The notes beneath the pieces are model-generated. The model was not told the origin of the DNA. It saw only the letters and a program-made list of their open reading frames with translations, and searched no databases. DNA of 64,000 nucleotides, from contig CANGFT010000010.1 in assembly GCA_947453205.1 (NCBI GenBank), positions 1 to 64,000 on the forward strand, written 5' to 3'. The position numbers and the translations under genes are program-made. This document shows, piece by piece, positions 49,107 through 59,920 of the stretch (position 1 is the first letter of the stretch; every line of letters starts with the position of its first letter). Source of the stretch: Beijerinckiaceae bacterium (GTDB lineage: Bacteria; Pseudomonadota; Alphaproteobacteria; Rhizobiales; Beijerinckiaceae).

Positions 49107-50999
49107 ATGCTCCATATCAACGACCTCACCTATCGGCTCGGGCCGCGGCTGCTTTTCGATGAGGCCACCGCCGCGCTGCCGGACCGGGCGCGGGTTGGCT
49201 TTGTGGGGCGCAACGGGGCGGGCAAGACCACCCTGTTCCGCATGATCGCCGGCGAGCTTGGGCCTGAATCCGGCTCGACCACCCTGCCCCGCAACGCCAG
49301 GCTCGGCCGCGTCGAGCAGGAGGCGCCGGGCGGGCCGGGCGCCTTGATCGACTTCGTGCTCGACGCCGACAAGGAGCGCGGCGCGCTCATGGCGGAGGCG
49401 GAGACCGCGACTGATCCGCACCGCATCGCTGAAATCCAGATGCGCCTTGTCGACATCGACGCCCATGCGGCGCCGGCGCGTGCGGCGGGCATCCTCTCGG
49501 GCCTGGGCTTCGACCACGAGGCGCAACAACGCTCCTTGTCGGAGTTTTCAGGCGGCTGGCGCATGCGCGTGGCCCTCGCAGCCGTGCTCTTTTCGGCGCC
49601 TGACATTCTGCTCCTCGACGAGCCGACCAACTATCTCGATCTCGAAGGCACGCTCTGGCTGATCGACTATCTCGCGCACTATCCCGCGACCGTTCTTGTC
49701 ATCAGCCATGACCGCGACCTGCTTGACGAAGTCTGCGACCATATTCTGCATCTCGACCGCGCCAAGCTGACCCTGTGGCGCGGCAATTACACGAGCTTCG
49801 AGCGCCAGCGCCGCGAGCAGCAGGCCTTGCAGATGAAGCTCGTCAAGAAGCAGGAAGACCATCGCCGCCACCTGCAGGCTTTCGTGGACCGTTTCCGCGC
49901 GCAGGCGACCAAGGCCCGGCAGGCCCAGTCGCGCCTCAAGATGCTGGCGCGCCTCGAGCCCGTCGCCGCCATGGTCGACAGCGAAGTGCTGCCCTTCGAC
50001 CTGCCCTCTCCAGAAAAGCCCCTCTCGCCGCCCATCGTGGCGATGGAGGGCGCGAGCGTCGGCTATGGCGACAGGACCGTCCTCAACCGGCTTTCGCTGA
50101 GCATCTCGAATGATGACCGCATCGGGCTTCTGGGCTCCAACGGCAACGGCAAGTCCACCTTCGCCAAGCTGATCGCCGGGCGGCTCGACGCCATGAGCGG
50201 GGCGGTGCGGCGCTCGTCAAAACTCGATGTGGGCTTTTTCGCGCAGCATCAGGTGGATGACCTCACGCCTGGCGGCACGCCCTATTCCCATGTGGCCGAA
50301 CGCATGCGCGACGGGACGGAAGCCAGGATCCGCGCCCGCTGCGCGCGCATGGGCTTTCCCAATGTGAAGGCGGACACGCGGGTCAGTGAATTGTCGGGCG
50401 GCGAAAAGGCGCGCCTGCTGATGGGCCTCGCCACCTTCGACGGCCCGCATCTGCTGATCCTCGACGAGCCGACCAACCATCTCGACATCGACAGCCGCGC
50501 CGCCCTCATCGAGGCGCTGAACGACTATCAGGGCGCGGTGATCCTCGTGTCCCATGACCGCTATCTGCTGGAGGCCTGCGCCGACCGGCTCTGGCTGGTG
50601 GCCGATGGCACGGTGAAGACCTTTGACGGCGACATGGACGACTATCGCCGCTTCGTGCTGGAGCAGGCCCGCGCGGAGAACCGCAAGAACGCCCGCACCG
50701 ATGACGGCGCGGAGCAGAAAGAGACTCTCGCCGCCCAGCGCCAGAACAATGCGAAGACCCGTCGCGAGACCGCCCCCCTGCGCAAGAAGATCGAGGCGGT
50801 GGAGGCGCGCATGGCGAAATTCACGGATCTGCTGGCGCGGGTGGACGACATGCTCGCCCATCCCGACGCCTATGCGAAGGATGGGTCGAAAGCCTCCCAA
50901 CTTGCGCAGCAGCGTGCTGAACTGGCGCGCGCGCTTGCGGGCGCGGAGGAGGAATGGCTGGGGCTTTCGGAAGAACTCGAAGCCGCCGTGAACGGCTAG
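49107..50999 (+). CDS. ABC-F family ATP-binding protein (Uup/YheS-like)
   Basis: Two ABC domains: GRNGAGKTTLFR, SEFSGGWRMRVALAAVLFSAPDILLLDEPTNYLD; GSNGNGKSTFAKL, LSGGEKARLLMGLATFDGPHLLILDEPTNHLD. Confidence 0.94.
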   Translation: MLHINDLTYRLGPRLLFDEATAALPDRARVGFVGRNGAGKTTLFRMIAGELGPESGSTTLPRNARLGRVEQEAPGGPGALIDFVLDADKERGALMAEAETATDPHRIAEIQMRLVDIDAHAAPARAAGILSGLGFDHEAQQRSLSEFSGGWRMRVALAAVLFSAPDILLLDEPTNYLDLEGTLWLIDYLAHYPATVLVISHDRDLLDEVCDHILHLDRAKLTLWRGNYTSFERQRREQQALQMKLVKKQEDHRRHLQAFVDRFRAQATKARQAQSRLKMLARLEPVAAMVDSEVLPFDLPSPEKPLSPPIVAMEGASVGYGDRTVLNRLSLSISNDDRIGLLGSNGNGKSTFAKLIAGRLDAMSGAVRRSSKLDVGFFAQHQVDDLTPGGTPYSHVAERMRDGTEARIRARCARMGFPNVKADTRVSELSGGEKARLLMGLATFDGPHLLILDEPTNHLDIDSRAALIEALNDYQGAVILVSHDRYLLEACADRLWLVADGTVKTFDGDMDDYRRFVLEQARAENRKNARTDDGAEQKETLAAQRQNNAKTRRETAPLRKKIEAVEARMAKFTDLLARVDDMLAHPDAYAKDGSKASQLAQQRAELARALAGAEEEWLGLSEELEAAVNG

Positions 51000-52183
51000 G
51001 CGCCTTCGACCCTGGAGCCCACAAGCAGGACGGCCATGGCGACGCCGATGGCGCCCAAGATGAACTGCGTCGCCGAATAGCCGAAGCCCGCCACGAGATA
51101 GGTCTCGGGCCAGGGCGTGGCGTAGATGCCGCCATAGAAGGACGTCGCCGCTATGGCCTGCACGCCGCCGCGCTGGGCAGGCGCGCAAAGCCGCCCCATC
51201 CATGCGGAGATGACCGGATACATCATGCTGTTGCCCGTGCCCAGCAAGAGCCCGCCCACAAGTGCGAAGGCTGGGCTAGCGCTCCAGGCGGCGACCGCCA
51301 GCGCCACGCTGGTCAACAGCAGGCCGCCGCCCGCCAGCAGCCGCGGATGATAGGCCGAGAGCACGCGCATGGCGCCGACGCGGCTGAAGATCATGGCGAA
51401 GGTGACGGGAATGAAGAACCAGCCGAGCGCCGTGCCCGCATGCTCCAGCGCAGGCGAGAGATAGGAGGCCGCGTAGCCATAATGCGCGCCGCCGATGAAG
51501 AGGGCGAGGACAGGAAACAGATGCCAGCGCCGGGCCGCCGCCGCGACCCCAAGTCCGCCGCCAGCCTTGGGCTTTTCGAGCGGACGAAGACGGAAGGTCA
51601 GCGCGAAGGCGATCAGCGCGGGAACGGCGCCCGTCAGGAACATGGCCCGCAGGCCAAAAGTGTTGAGCGTGAATTCGCCGATCGCGGGGGCGAAGGCGAG
51701 GCCCAGCGGCACCGTCGCCGAGAAGGCGCTGACAAGATAGACGAAGCGCCTCTGGGTGAGCCTGCTCTGCACATAGACCATGGTCGGCGGCAGAAAAAAC
51801 CCGACGCCCGCGCCCCAGAGCAAACGCGAAAGCAGCGATGGCCAGAAGGCGTCGCTGGTCAGCGCCATGCTTCCAACGCCGATCAACCCGAGCAGCATGG
51901 AGAGGCGCAAAGCCCCCAAGGCGCCGAACCAGCCGATGATGAGGCCTGAGCAGAAGGTCGAGGCGACCACGGGAAAGGCGATGATGGAGAGCACGACGCC
52001 GATCTGCTCCAGCGAATAGCCGAGCCGCCCGAAGGCCACCGCCACAAGGGTCGAATGGGTCGCGGTGATGGAGAAGAGCAGGCTCGCCAGAGCCATGATC
52101 CAGAATTCGCGCTGCGCGGTCTGGTCGATGAAGTCCTGTTCAGGGGCGCCCGAATCGGCGCCGGGTGTTTTTTCTGAAGACAT
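50996..52183 (-). CDS. MFS transporter
   Basis: About 12 hydrophobic segments; FGRLGYSLEQIGVVLSIIAFPVV. Confidence 0.88.
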   Translation of the reverse strand: MSSEKTPGADSGAPEQDFIDQTAQREFWIMALASLLFSITATHSTLVAVAFGRLGYSLEQIGVVLSIIAFPVVASTFCSGLIIGWFGALGALRLSMLLGLIGVGSMALTSDAFWPSLLSRLLWGAGVGFFLPPTMVYVQSRLTQRRFVYLVSAFSATVPLGLAFAPAIGEFTLNTFGLRAMFLTGAVPALIAFALTFRLRPLEKPKAGGGLGVAAAARRWHLFPVLALFIGGAHYGYAASYLSPALEHAGTALGWFFIPVTFAMIFSRVGAMRVLSAYHPRLLAGGGLLLTSVALAVAAWSASPAFALVGGLLLGTGNSMMYPVISAWMGRLCAPAQRGGVQAIAATSFYGGIYATPWPETYLVAGFGYSATQFILGAIGVAMAVLLVGSRVEGA

Positions 52184-52244
52184 GAAACTGGATTAATCAG
52201 GTCGCGTCGCAGGCGTAAACCCGAATCCGCTGGCGGCCGGGGGC

Positions 52245-52703
52245 TCAGGCCTTCTTGCTCCAGCCGCCGTTGTCGTCCTGCTGCCAATAAGAGAGGTCCA
52301 ACCCCCTGGCCTTCAGCTCTTTCCACTGGGCGCGCGCGGCCTGCAGCTCCGCCTCGTCATTGCCGTCGAACATGACGACGATCCGCGCATAGGCGCCGCC
52401 CGCATCCAGCACCGGCGCGACGCGGGCGCTTTCGATGAAGAAGCGGATCTCGGCCTCGTTCGGGTTCTCCGGCCCCGTGGTCAGATAGACATGCTGCAAC
52501 TCGGCGTCGCCGTCCGCCGCAGTGCCATGGGCGAGGAAGGTCTCGTCGGCATAGGTCCACAGAAACGCATCGAGCGCGCTCAGGCGCTCCTGCGTGGACA
52601 GCTGCACCACCGCCGTCCATCCCCGTTCGATGGAGCGCTCAAGCAGGATGGGCAAGGCCTTCTCTAGGGGCTGAGCGGTGAGGTGATAAAACCAGATTTC
52701 CAT
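52245..52703 (-). CDS. holC: DNA polymerase III chi subunit
   Basis: MEIWFYHLTAQPLEKALPILLERSIERGWTAVVQ...LDAFLWTYADETFLAHGT; adjacent to pepA as often seen. Confidence 0.9.
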   Translation of the reverse strand: MEIWFYHLTAQPLEKALPILLERSIERGWTAVVQLSTQERLSALDAFLWTYADETFLAHGTAADGDAELQHVYLTTGPENPNEAEIRFFIESARVAPVLDAGGAYARIVVMFDGNDEAELQAARAQWKELKARGLDLSYWQQDDNGGWSKKA

Positions 52704-53236
52704 CATTGACCCGTCAGAATGACAAAATTCCGGTCGGTCGGGGTCCAGAGCAGGCCGATGTCGACGCCGCCGCCCGCATGTTCCTCGACCCGGCCGGAAA
52801 AGACGACGTCGCCGCGCTCGCGCGAGCCGCGCAGATATTCGGCGGCGTCTCCGGCCATGCGCTTGATGGTCGCCTCGGCGCGCCCCAGCGGCCACTTCAA
52901 AGCGGAGACCAGCGCAGCCTCCTGCACCCTATCGAACTGGGAGAGCAGCGCGGCGTCGGCGGGCAAGGTGATTTTCGCCTCGAAACTGACGAAAGCCTCC
53001 TCCTTGCAGCGCAAGACGCCATCAATGCGCCCGCGCGTCACGAGGTCGAAATTATCGAGGCCCGCGCCCGCCCCGCGCGAGACCACCAGCGGCCGGACGA
53101 ACTCGGGCTTGAGGTCGCCCGCCGCGCGCACCATGGCCTCCTTGAATCCCGAACAGCCCGCCGTCTGCGCGAGCGCCGGGGCGGCGGCGCCGGCAGCGAC
53201 GGCCAGAACTGAAAGAAGGAGCCGAATCCGGGACAT
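52703..53236 (-). CDS. Secreted hypothetical protein
   Basis: Signal peptide MSRIRLLLSVLAVAAGAAAPALAQ; single mature domain. Confidence 0.7.
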   Translation of the reverse strand: MSRIRLLLSVLAVAAGAAAPALAQTAGCSGFKEAMVRAAGDLKPEFVRPLVVSRGAGAGLDNFDLVTRGRIDGVLRCKEEAFVSFEAKITLPADAALLSQFDRVQEAALVSALKWPLGRAEATIKRMAGDAAEYLRGSRERGDVVFSGRVEEHAGGGVDIGLLWTPTDRNFVILTGQ

Positions 53237-53257
53237 CGTGGCCTTCCGGGCGAATGT

Positions 53258-54778
53258 TCACCCTTCGTAATGCTCCGCCACGAGTCTGTCGAGCAGGCGC
53301 ACGCCCCAACCTGAGCCCCAGCTCTGGTTGATGTCGGTCTGGGGCGAGGCCATGCCGGTGCCGGCGATGTCGAGATGGGCCCAGGGGACATCGTTGACGA
53401 AGCGCTGCAACAGCTGCGCGGCGGTGATCGAGCCCGCGTGGCGTCCGCCCACATTCTTCATGTCGGCGAATTTGGAGTCGATCAATTTGTCGTAAGCGGC
53501 GCCCAGCGGCATGCGCCAGACCTTCTCCCCCGTCGCCAGACCGACCGAGGTCAGGCGCGTCGCAAGCTCGTCATTGTTCGAGAAGAGGCCCGCATGTTCA
53601 TTGCCGAGGGCGACCAGGATGGCGCCCGTGAGGGTGGCGAGGTTGATCATGAACTTCGGCTTGAACTTGTCCTGCACATGCCAGAGCACATCGGCGAGGA
53701 CGAGGCGGCCTTCCGCGTCGGTGTTGATGATCTCGATGGTCTGGCCCGACATGGTCTTGACGATGTCGCCGGGACGCTGGGCGGTCCCGCTGGGCATGTT
53801 CTCCACGAGGCCGATGGCGCCGATGGCGTTGACCCTGGCCTTGCGCGCGGCGAGCGCATGCATGAGGCCGGTGACGCAGGCCGCGCCCGCCATGTCGCCC
53901 TTCATGTCCTCCATGCCGCCGCCCGGCTTGATGGAGATGCCGCCGGAGTCAAAAGTCACGCCCTTGCCGATGAAGGCGACCGGCGCCTCCCCGGCCTTGC
54001 CGCCGTTCCAGCGCATGATGACGCAGCGGCTCTCATGGGTGGAGCCCTGCCCCACGCCCAGCAAGGCGTTCATGCCCAGCTTCGTCATCGCCTCGATGTC
54101 CAGCACCTCGATCTCGACGCCGAGCTTCGAAAGCTCGCTGGCGCGATGGGCGAATTCCGTCGGGAAGAGGACGTTCGGCGGCTCATTGACGAGGCTGCGG
54201 GCGAGCTTGACGCCCTCCGCGATGGCGTTGGCGTGGCCTGCGGCCCGGCGGGCGGCCTCCGGATCGGCGACGCCGATGGTCACCTTCACGGTCGAGGGCT
54301 TCTCGTCCTCCTCCTTCTTCTTGGTCTTGTAGAGGTCGAACTGATAGGCGCGAAGCTGCACGCCCATGGCGAATTCCGCCGCCGCGACCGCCGGATCGCC
54401 GCGCCATTCCGGCAGATCGAAGACGATGGCGACGCTGGCCGCGCCAGAGGCCTTGCCCATGGCGTGACCGCCCATGGCGACATAGTTGAGGGAGGGCTCG
54501 CCGGGCGCGGGCTTCTTCGCCGGCGCTGCGCCCGCCACGACGAGGCGGCCAGCCTGCAGCCCGGCCGGAGCGAGCAGGTCCATGGCGGAGGAGGCCTTGC
54601 CCTTGAACTTGGCGGTTCCGGCCGCCCGCTTCAAAACATCGACCGACCCGCCCAGCAGGCCATGGGTCGCATGGGACAGGGTCAGCTCCTCCCCGGCGAA
54701 GACGATCAGCGTGTCAACGGCGCCGTCCGGCTTGATCTCGTCGAGCGCGGCGAAGGTCACTTCAAGGGTTTGCGACAT
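53258..54778 (-). CDS. pepA: Leucyl aminopeptidase (M17)
   Basis: [46 protein letters not shown]. Confidence 0.96.
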   Translation of the reverse strand: MSQTLEVTFAALDEIKPDGAVDTLIVFAGEELTLSHATHGLLGGSVDVLKRAAGTAKFKGKASSAMDLLAPAGLQAGRLVVAGAAPAKKPAPGEPSLNYVAMGGHAMGKASGAASVAIVFDLPEWRGDPAVAAAEFAMGVQLRAYQFDLYKTKKKEEDEKPSTVKVTIGVADPEAARRAAGHANAIAEGVKLARSLVNEPPNVLFPTEFAHRASELSKLGVEIEVLDIEAMTKLGMNALLGVGQGSTHESRCVIMRWNGGKAGEAPVAFIGKGVTFDSGGISIKPGGGMEDMKGDMAGAACVTGLMHALAARKARVNAIGAIGLVENMPSGTAQRPGDIVKTMSGQTIEIINTDAEGRLVLADVLWHVQDKFKPKFMINLATLTGAILVALGNEHAGLFSNNDELATRLTSVGLATGEKVWRMPLGAAYDKLIDSKFADMKNVGGRHAGSITAAQLLQRFVNDVPWAHLDIAGTGMASPQTDINQSWGSGWGVRLLDRLVAEHYEG

Positions 54779-55047
54779 GGTTGGCCTTTCTCAGGGGAGG
54801 ACGCCGTGCGGCGAAGGAGTCGGCCGCCATCATGGGAAGGATCGAATCCGCGCGCAACATCCATCGCGCGTCCGGACACGAATTCGCCGTGAGAGGATGG
54901 TGAAAGCGACTTCTGCGAAGCTTCCCCGCTCGAAAGCCGGGGGATGGCCCGCAAGGCCGCTCCAAGGGCGGTAGCGAAAAGATCCGCCCCCCGATAAGGT
55001 GGGCCTGTGTCGAAGTTTGTTGAGGCCGGTGCGGACGCAAAAACCCC

Positions 55048-56175
55048 ATGTCGTTGATTGAGCGATATATTTTTAAGATGGCCGGGGCCTCGTTCCTGGC
55101 CGCGCTCGGCGGCCTCACGGGCGTGATCTGGGTCACCCAGGCGCTCAGGGATTTCGACCTTCTGACCACCAAGGGCCAGTCCCTGCTGGTTTTTCTCTTC
55201 GCGACCGGCCTCGTCGTCCCCTCCCTGCTGATGATCGTCGCGCCCATCGCGCTTTTTGCGGCGATTCTTTTCACCCTCAACAAGCTCAACGGCGACAGCG
55301 AACTTGTGGTCTTGAGCGCGGCTGGCCTCTCGCCGGGCCGCCTGCTGCGCCCCTTCATCACGCTGATGCTCATGGTCGCGCTTCTGGTGGGGAGCATGTC
55401 GCTCTGGCTGATGCCGGCGAGCTTCGCCCAGCTTCGCGCCCTCCTGTCACAGGTCCGCACGGACTTTCTGTCGCGGGTGGTGCGCGAGGGGCAATTCTCG
55501 ACCCTGGACCGGGGCTTCGTCTTCCACTACCGCGAGCGCGGCCCCGGCGGCGCCTTGCTTGGCATCTTCATGCAGGACCGGCGCGACCCCGCCCGGATCA
55601 GCACCTACATCGCCGAAAGCGGCGTCACCGTCTTCAACGGGGACGAAAATTATCTGGTTCTGGAGAAGGGCAGCATCCAGCGCCAGACCTCCGGCGGGCG
55701 CGACCCTGTCATCGTGGTGTTCGAGCGCTACGCCATCGACCTCGCCCAGTTTGGGGCTGGAACCGAGAACGCCCCCCTGAAGCCGCGCGAGCGCACGACC
55801 CCTGCGCTCCTGAATCCCGATCCGCTGGACGTCTATGCGCAGGCGAACGCTGGCCTGATGCGGGCGGAGCTGCATGACCGCATGGTCAATCCGCTCTACG
55901 CCATCACCTTCGGCATGATCGCCTTCGCGGCGCTGGCGCAGGCGCGCACCACCCGTCAGGGCCGGGGCCTGGCGCTGCTGGGCGCCATTGCGGCGGCTGT
56001 GCTGGTGCGCGGGCTTGGCTTTGGCGTGGCGGCTCTGGTGGCCCGGCATAGCTGGGCGGTCGTGGCCCTCTACGCCTGCCCGCTGGCCAGCATTGCGGCG
56101 GCCATAGCCTACGCCCTCCACGGGCCATCCCTGCTGGTCCGTCTGAAGCGGCCTGCGCCGCGCCTGGCGGAGTGA
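55048..56175 (+). CDS. lptF: LPS export permease LptF
   Basis: MSLIERYIFKMAGASFLAAL, LPS-permease fold, overlaps lptG by 4 bp. Confidence 0.92.
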   Translation: MSLIERYIFKMAGASFLAALGGLTGVIWVTQALRDFDLLTTKGQSLLVFLFATGLVVPSLLMIVAPIALFAAILFTLNKLNGDSELVVLSAAGLSPGRLLRPFITLMLMVALLVGSMSLWLMPASFAQLRALLSQVRTDFLSRVVREGQFSTLDRGFVFHYRERGPGGALLGIFMQDRRDPARISTYIAESGVTVFNGDENYLVLEKGSIQRQTSGGRDPVIVVFERYAIDLAQFGAGTENAPLKPRERTTPALLNPDPLDVYAQANAGLMRAELHDRMVNPLYAITFGMIAFAALAQARTTRQGRGLALLGAIAAAVLVRGLGFGVAALVARHSWAVVALYACPLASIAAAIAYALHGPSLLVRLKRPAPRLAE

Positions 56176-57260
56176 CCATGGTCGGCTGGACCCTCACACG
56201 CTATCTCGCCATCCGTTTCGCCCTGACCATCGGCGCTGTCTTCGGCACGATCGTAGCGATCATCTACCTCGTTGATTTCGTTGAGATGTTGAGACGCGCC
56301 AGCGGCATCTCACAGGCCCCGGCGACGCTCATCGCCTATCTGTGCCTGCTGCGCGTCCCCGCCGTCTCCGAACAGGTGCTCCCCTTCGCCGTTCTGGCGG
56401 GCTGCATGTTCGCCTTCGTGAACCTGTCGCGGCGGCTGGAGCTTGTGGTCGCCCGGGCGGCGGGCGTCTCGGTCTGGCAGTTCCTGACCCCGCCCGCGCT
56501 GGTGGTGCTGGCGATCGGGGTCTTTTCGGTCGCCATCTACAATCCCCTGTCCGCCGCCGCGAAGGACGAGGCCGACCGGATCGAAACCGATCTTTTCCGG
56601 GGCGGGCGCAACGTCACGGACACCAGCATCTGGATCCGGCAGCGCAGCGTCGACGGGCAGTCGATCCTTCGGGCGGAGCAATCGAGCGACAGGGGGAGCC
56701 GGCTTTCGACCGTCTCGGTCTTCGTATTTCGCCCCGACGGCTCCTTTCAGGAACGGGTCGACGCGCTCACCGCAACCCTGAAACCGGGGTTCTGGGAGCT
56801 GAAGGACGCAAGGGTCAGCGCCCCGGAGGAGGAGCCGCAGATCCACGAAACCTACCTGCTCGCCACCTATCTGTCGCCCGAACAGGTGACGCAGTCCTTC
56901 GTGGCCCCGGACGCCGTCTCCTTCTGGCGCCTGCCGGACACCGCCTTCAGGACCGAACAGGCCGGGCTCGACGCCAACCGTTACCGGCTGCGTCACCAGA
57001 CCCTTCTCGCCAGACCCCTGATGTTGCTGGCCATGCTCCTGATCGCCGCTTCCTTTTCCTTAAGGTTCTTTCGATTTGGCGGCGTCGCCCGGACCGTTGC
57101 GGGTGGCGTTATGGCAGGGTTCGTGCTTTATGTGGCGACCAAGCTTGTGGGCGACCTCGGCGGGGCGGGGCTCTTGAGCGCGCCCGCAGCCGCCTGGACG
57201 CCCGCGATCCTGGGGAGTTTGTTGGGTACGCTTGCGTTGTTGAATCAGGAGGATGGCTGA
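56172..57260 (+). CDS. lptG: LPS export permease LptG
   Basis: TLTRYLAIRFALTIGAVFGTIVAIIYLVDFVEMLRRA. Confidence 0.92.
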   Translation: MTMVGWTLTRYLAIRFALTIGAVFGTIVAIIYLVDFVEMLRRASGISQAPATLIAYLCLLRVPAVSEQVLPFAVLAGCMFAFVNLSRRLELVVARAAGVSVWQFLTPPALVVLAIGVFSVAIYNPLSAAAKDEADRIETDLFRGGRNVTDTSIWIRQRSVDGQSILRAEQSSDRGSRLSTVSVFVFRPDGSFQERVDALTATLKPGFWELKDARVSAPEEEPQIHETYLLATYLSPEQVTQSFVAPDAVSFWRLPDTAFRTEQAGLDANRYRLRHQTLLARPLMLLAMLLIAASFSLRFFRFGGVARTVAGGVMAGFVLYVATKLVGDLGGAGLLSAPAAAWTPAILGSLLGTLALLNQEDG

Positions 57261-59876
57261 ATGGGGCGGCGTTCGAGCCCCGATCCGCGTCTATCGCCGT
57301 CCACGGGCTCCGTGCGGGCGGCGCTGGCCTATGGCGCATTGGTCCTCGCGCTCGCTGGCGCTCCCGGCGTCGCGCAGGCAGCCTCCCCTGGCAAGGCCAA
57401 GCCTGCGGCGAGCGCCGAGGCCAAGGACCGCCTGTTCCTGCAAGCACAGGAAATGATTTACGACCGCGACTCCAGCAAGGTCGAGGCGCGCGGCGACGTC
57501 CAGATCTATTATCAGGGGCGGGCCCTTCAGGCCGACCGGGTCGTCTACGACCGCGCCCGCAACCGCGTCCACGCCGAAGGCCGCGCCAAGCTGACCGAGA
57601 AGGACGGCACGGTCTCCTATGCGGACCGTTTCGAACTGACCGACGATTTCAAGGACGGCTTCGTCGACTCCATCCGCATGGACTCGACCGAGAACACCCA
57701 TCTGACCGGCGCCCGCGGGGAGCGGTCGCAGGGCAATGTGATGGTTCTGGACAAGGCGACCTACACCGCCTGCCCGGCCTGCGAGGACGACCCCGAAAAG
57801 CCGCCGTTCTGGCAGGTGCGCGCCAAGCGGATCATCCACAACAAGGATGAGCAGACGGTCTATTATGAGGACGCCACGCTGGAGTTCAGCGGCGTCCCCA
57901 TCGCCTATGTGCCGTTCTTGTCGATGGCCGATCCCAGCGTGACGCGCAAGAGCGGCGTTCTGGCGCCGCGCTACACCGTGAAGAGCAATCTTGGCGTCGG
58001 GTTCGGCCTTCCCCTGTTCTGGGCGCTCGCGCCCAACTATGACCTGACGCTGACCCCGAATTTCTATTCGAAGCAAGGGCTCCTGCTGAACGGGGAATGG
58101 CGCCACCAGGTCATGAACGGCGCCTATAACGTGCGGGCGTCCGGCATCTTCCAGAATGACGCCAAGGTTTTCCAGCCCGCCCCCAATGGCCCCGGCGACC
58201 GCACCTTCCGCGGATCCATCCAGAGCGCGGGCCAGTTCATGCTCAACGACAAGTGGCGCTTTGGCTGGGACGGCACCTATCTGACCGACCGCTGGTTCTT
58301 CACCGATTACCAACTGCCGGCCTCGGCGCTGTCGGCGAACTATTTCCGCGAAGCCACCTCGACCCTTTATCTCACGGGGCAGAGCGAGCGCGCCTTCTTC
58401 GATCTGCGCAGCTATTATTTCCAGGGCCTGAGCAGCTACGACCTGCAGGCGCAGCAGCCTGTGGTCGGGCCGGTCTGGGACTACAACAAGTCCATCGCCC
58501 TGCCCGCCGCGCGCACAGGCGGCGTCGGCGGCGAGCTTGAGATCGACGCGAACTTCACCCATCTGAACCGCGAGCTTGCGTCCTTCCAGGCGAAGAACAC
58601 ACCCAGCGGCATGCGCACGCTGGACAACGCCTTCAGCCTTTATGACGTATGTCCGGTCAATGCGCCGAGCGCCCTTTACACACGCGCGAATTGCCTCATT
58701 CGCGGCGTCGGCGGCGACTATACGCGCGCGACGGCAAGCGCGACCTGGAAGCGGCAATTCATCGACCCCATCGGGCAGGTCTGGACGCCCTTCGCCTTCG
58801 CCCGCATGAACGGCGTGTTCCTGACGCTGAACCGGACGAACTCGATGACCTTCGCCTCGGCCAACGGCACGTCGATCATCCGGAACGCTTCGCAGACCAA
58901 CTTCTTCGGCAATGACGCGAACTCCTTCTATGGCCTGCTGACGCCCGGCGTCGGCGTCGACTACCGCTATCCCTTCTCCCTGACGACGAGCTGGGGCACG
59001 CATGTCATCGAGCCCATCGCGCAGATCATCGTGCGGCCGAATGAATCCGCCAGCGCCTCGCTCGTGAACGAGGACTCGCAAAGCCTGGTGTTCGACGACA
59101 CCAACATGTTCATGTGGAGCAAGTTCTCGGGCTATGACCGCATCGAAGGCGGCACACGAGCCAACCTGGGCGGCCAGTATACGATGACCTTCCTCAACGG
59201 CGGCTATACGAACCTCATGCTCGGGCAATCGCTCCAGCTCGCCGGGCGCAACTCCTACGCCACGCCCGACATCGCCAACATCGGCCTGTCCTCAGGGCTC
59301 GAGAGCAGGCGCTCGGACCTTGTCTCGCGCTTCGCCATCGCGCCCAACTCCATTTTCTCCTTCATCGCCAAGGGTCGTTTCGATCCTGACAATATGCATA
59401 TGCGGCGTTTCGACATGACGGGCAGCGGCACGCTTGGGCCGCTCGCCGCCTCGCTGCAATACGCCAACTATCAGGCGCAGCCCGACATCGGCTACTACAA
59501 GCGCCGCGAGGGCGTCTCGACCTCCTTCAAATACAAGATCGACCAGAACTATTTCCTGTCGAGCAGCGTCATCTTCGACCTCTCGCGCCACCGCTACAAC
59601 CTGACGCCGGGCATCGGCGGCCACGCGGGCGTCCTGTCGCTGGCGGGCATAGGCCTGGGTCTGGGCTATACGGATGAATGCACGACCTTCAGCGTCAATT
59701 ACGCGTCGGTCTACACCGAGAAGGCGGGGAGCAGCGCCGGGACGGTGACGGGGCCTGTGCGCAACCAGACCCTCCTGTTCGAGCTTCAGCTGCGCACCCT
59801 CGGCGACACGCGATTCAAATCGAGCCTCGGCGACATCAAGGTGCAGGATGGTCTTGGAGGCCTGAGCGGACATTGA
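57261..59876 (+). CDS. lptD: LPS assembly protein LptD
   Basis: OstA-like N-domain (QEMIYDRDSSKVEARGDVQIYYQGRALQADRVVYDRARNRVHAEG), beta-barrel C-terminus. Confidence 0.95.
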   Translation: MGRRSSPDPRLSPSTGSVRAALAYGALVLALAGAPGVAQAASPGKAKPAASAEAKDRLFLQAQEMIYDRDSSKVEARGDVQIYYQGRALQADRVVYDRARNRVHAEGRAKLTEKDGTVSYADRFELTDDFKDGFVDSIRMDSTENTHLTGARGERSQGNVMVLDKATYTACPACEDDPEKPPFWQVRAKRIIHNKDEQTVYYEDATLEFSGVPIAYVPFLSMADPSVTRKSGVLAPRYTVKSNLGVGFGLPLFWALAPNYDLTLTPNFYSKQGLLLNGEWRHQVMNGAYNVRASGIFQNDAKVFQPAPNGPGDRTFRGSIQSAGQFMLNDKWRFGWDGTYLTDRWFFTDYQLPASALSANYFREATSTLYLTGQSERAFFDLRSYYFQGLSSYDLQAQQPVVGPVWDYNKSIALPAARTGGVGGELEIDANFTHLNRELASFQAKNTPSGMRTLDNAFSLYDVCPVNAPSALYTRANCLIRGVGGDYTRATASATWKRQFIDPIGQVWTPFAFARMNGVFLTLNRTNSMTFASANGTSIIRNASQTNFFGNDANSFYGLLTPGVGVDYRYPFSLTTSWGTHVIEPIAQIIVRPNESASASLVNEDSQSLVFDDTNMFMWSKFSGYDRIEGGTRANLGGQYTMTFLNGGYTNLMLGQSLQLAGRNSYATPDIANIGLSSGLESRRSDLVSRFAIAPNSIFSFIAKGRFDPDNMHMRRFDMTGSGTLGPLAASLQYANYQAQPDIGYYKRREGVSTSFKYKIDQNYFLSSSVIFDLSRHRYNLTPGIGGHAGVLSLAGIGLGLGYTDECTTFSVNYASVYTEKAGSSAGTVTGPVRNQTLLFELQLRTLGDTRFKSSLGDIKVQDGLGGLSGH

Positions 59877-59920
59877 TAGAAGATCAGTCGCTGTCTCGCT
59901 CTGCGAACGAAGGAATCCTC

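Noticed and set aside
57291-59228. 645-aa minus ORF antisense to lptD
   Set aside because: Shadow ORF with low-information sequence.
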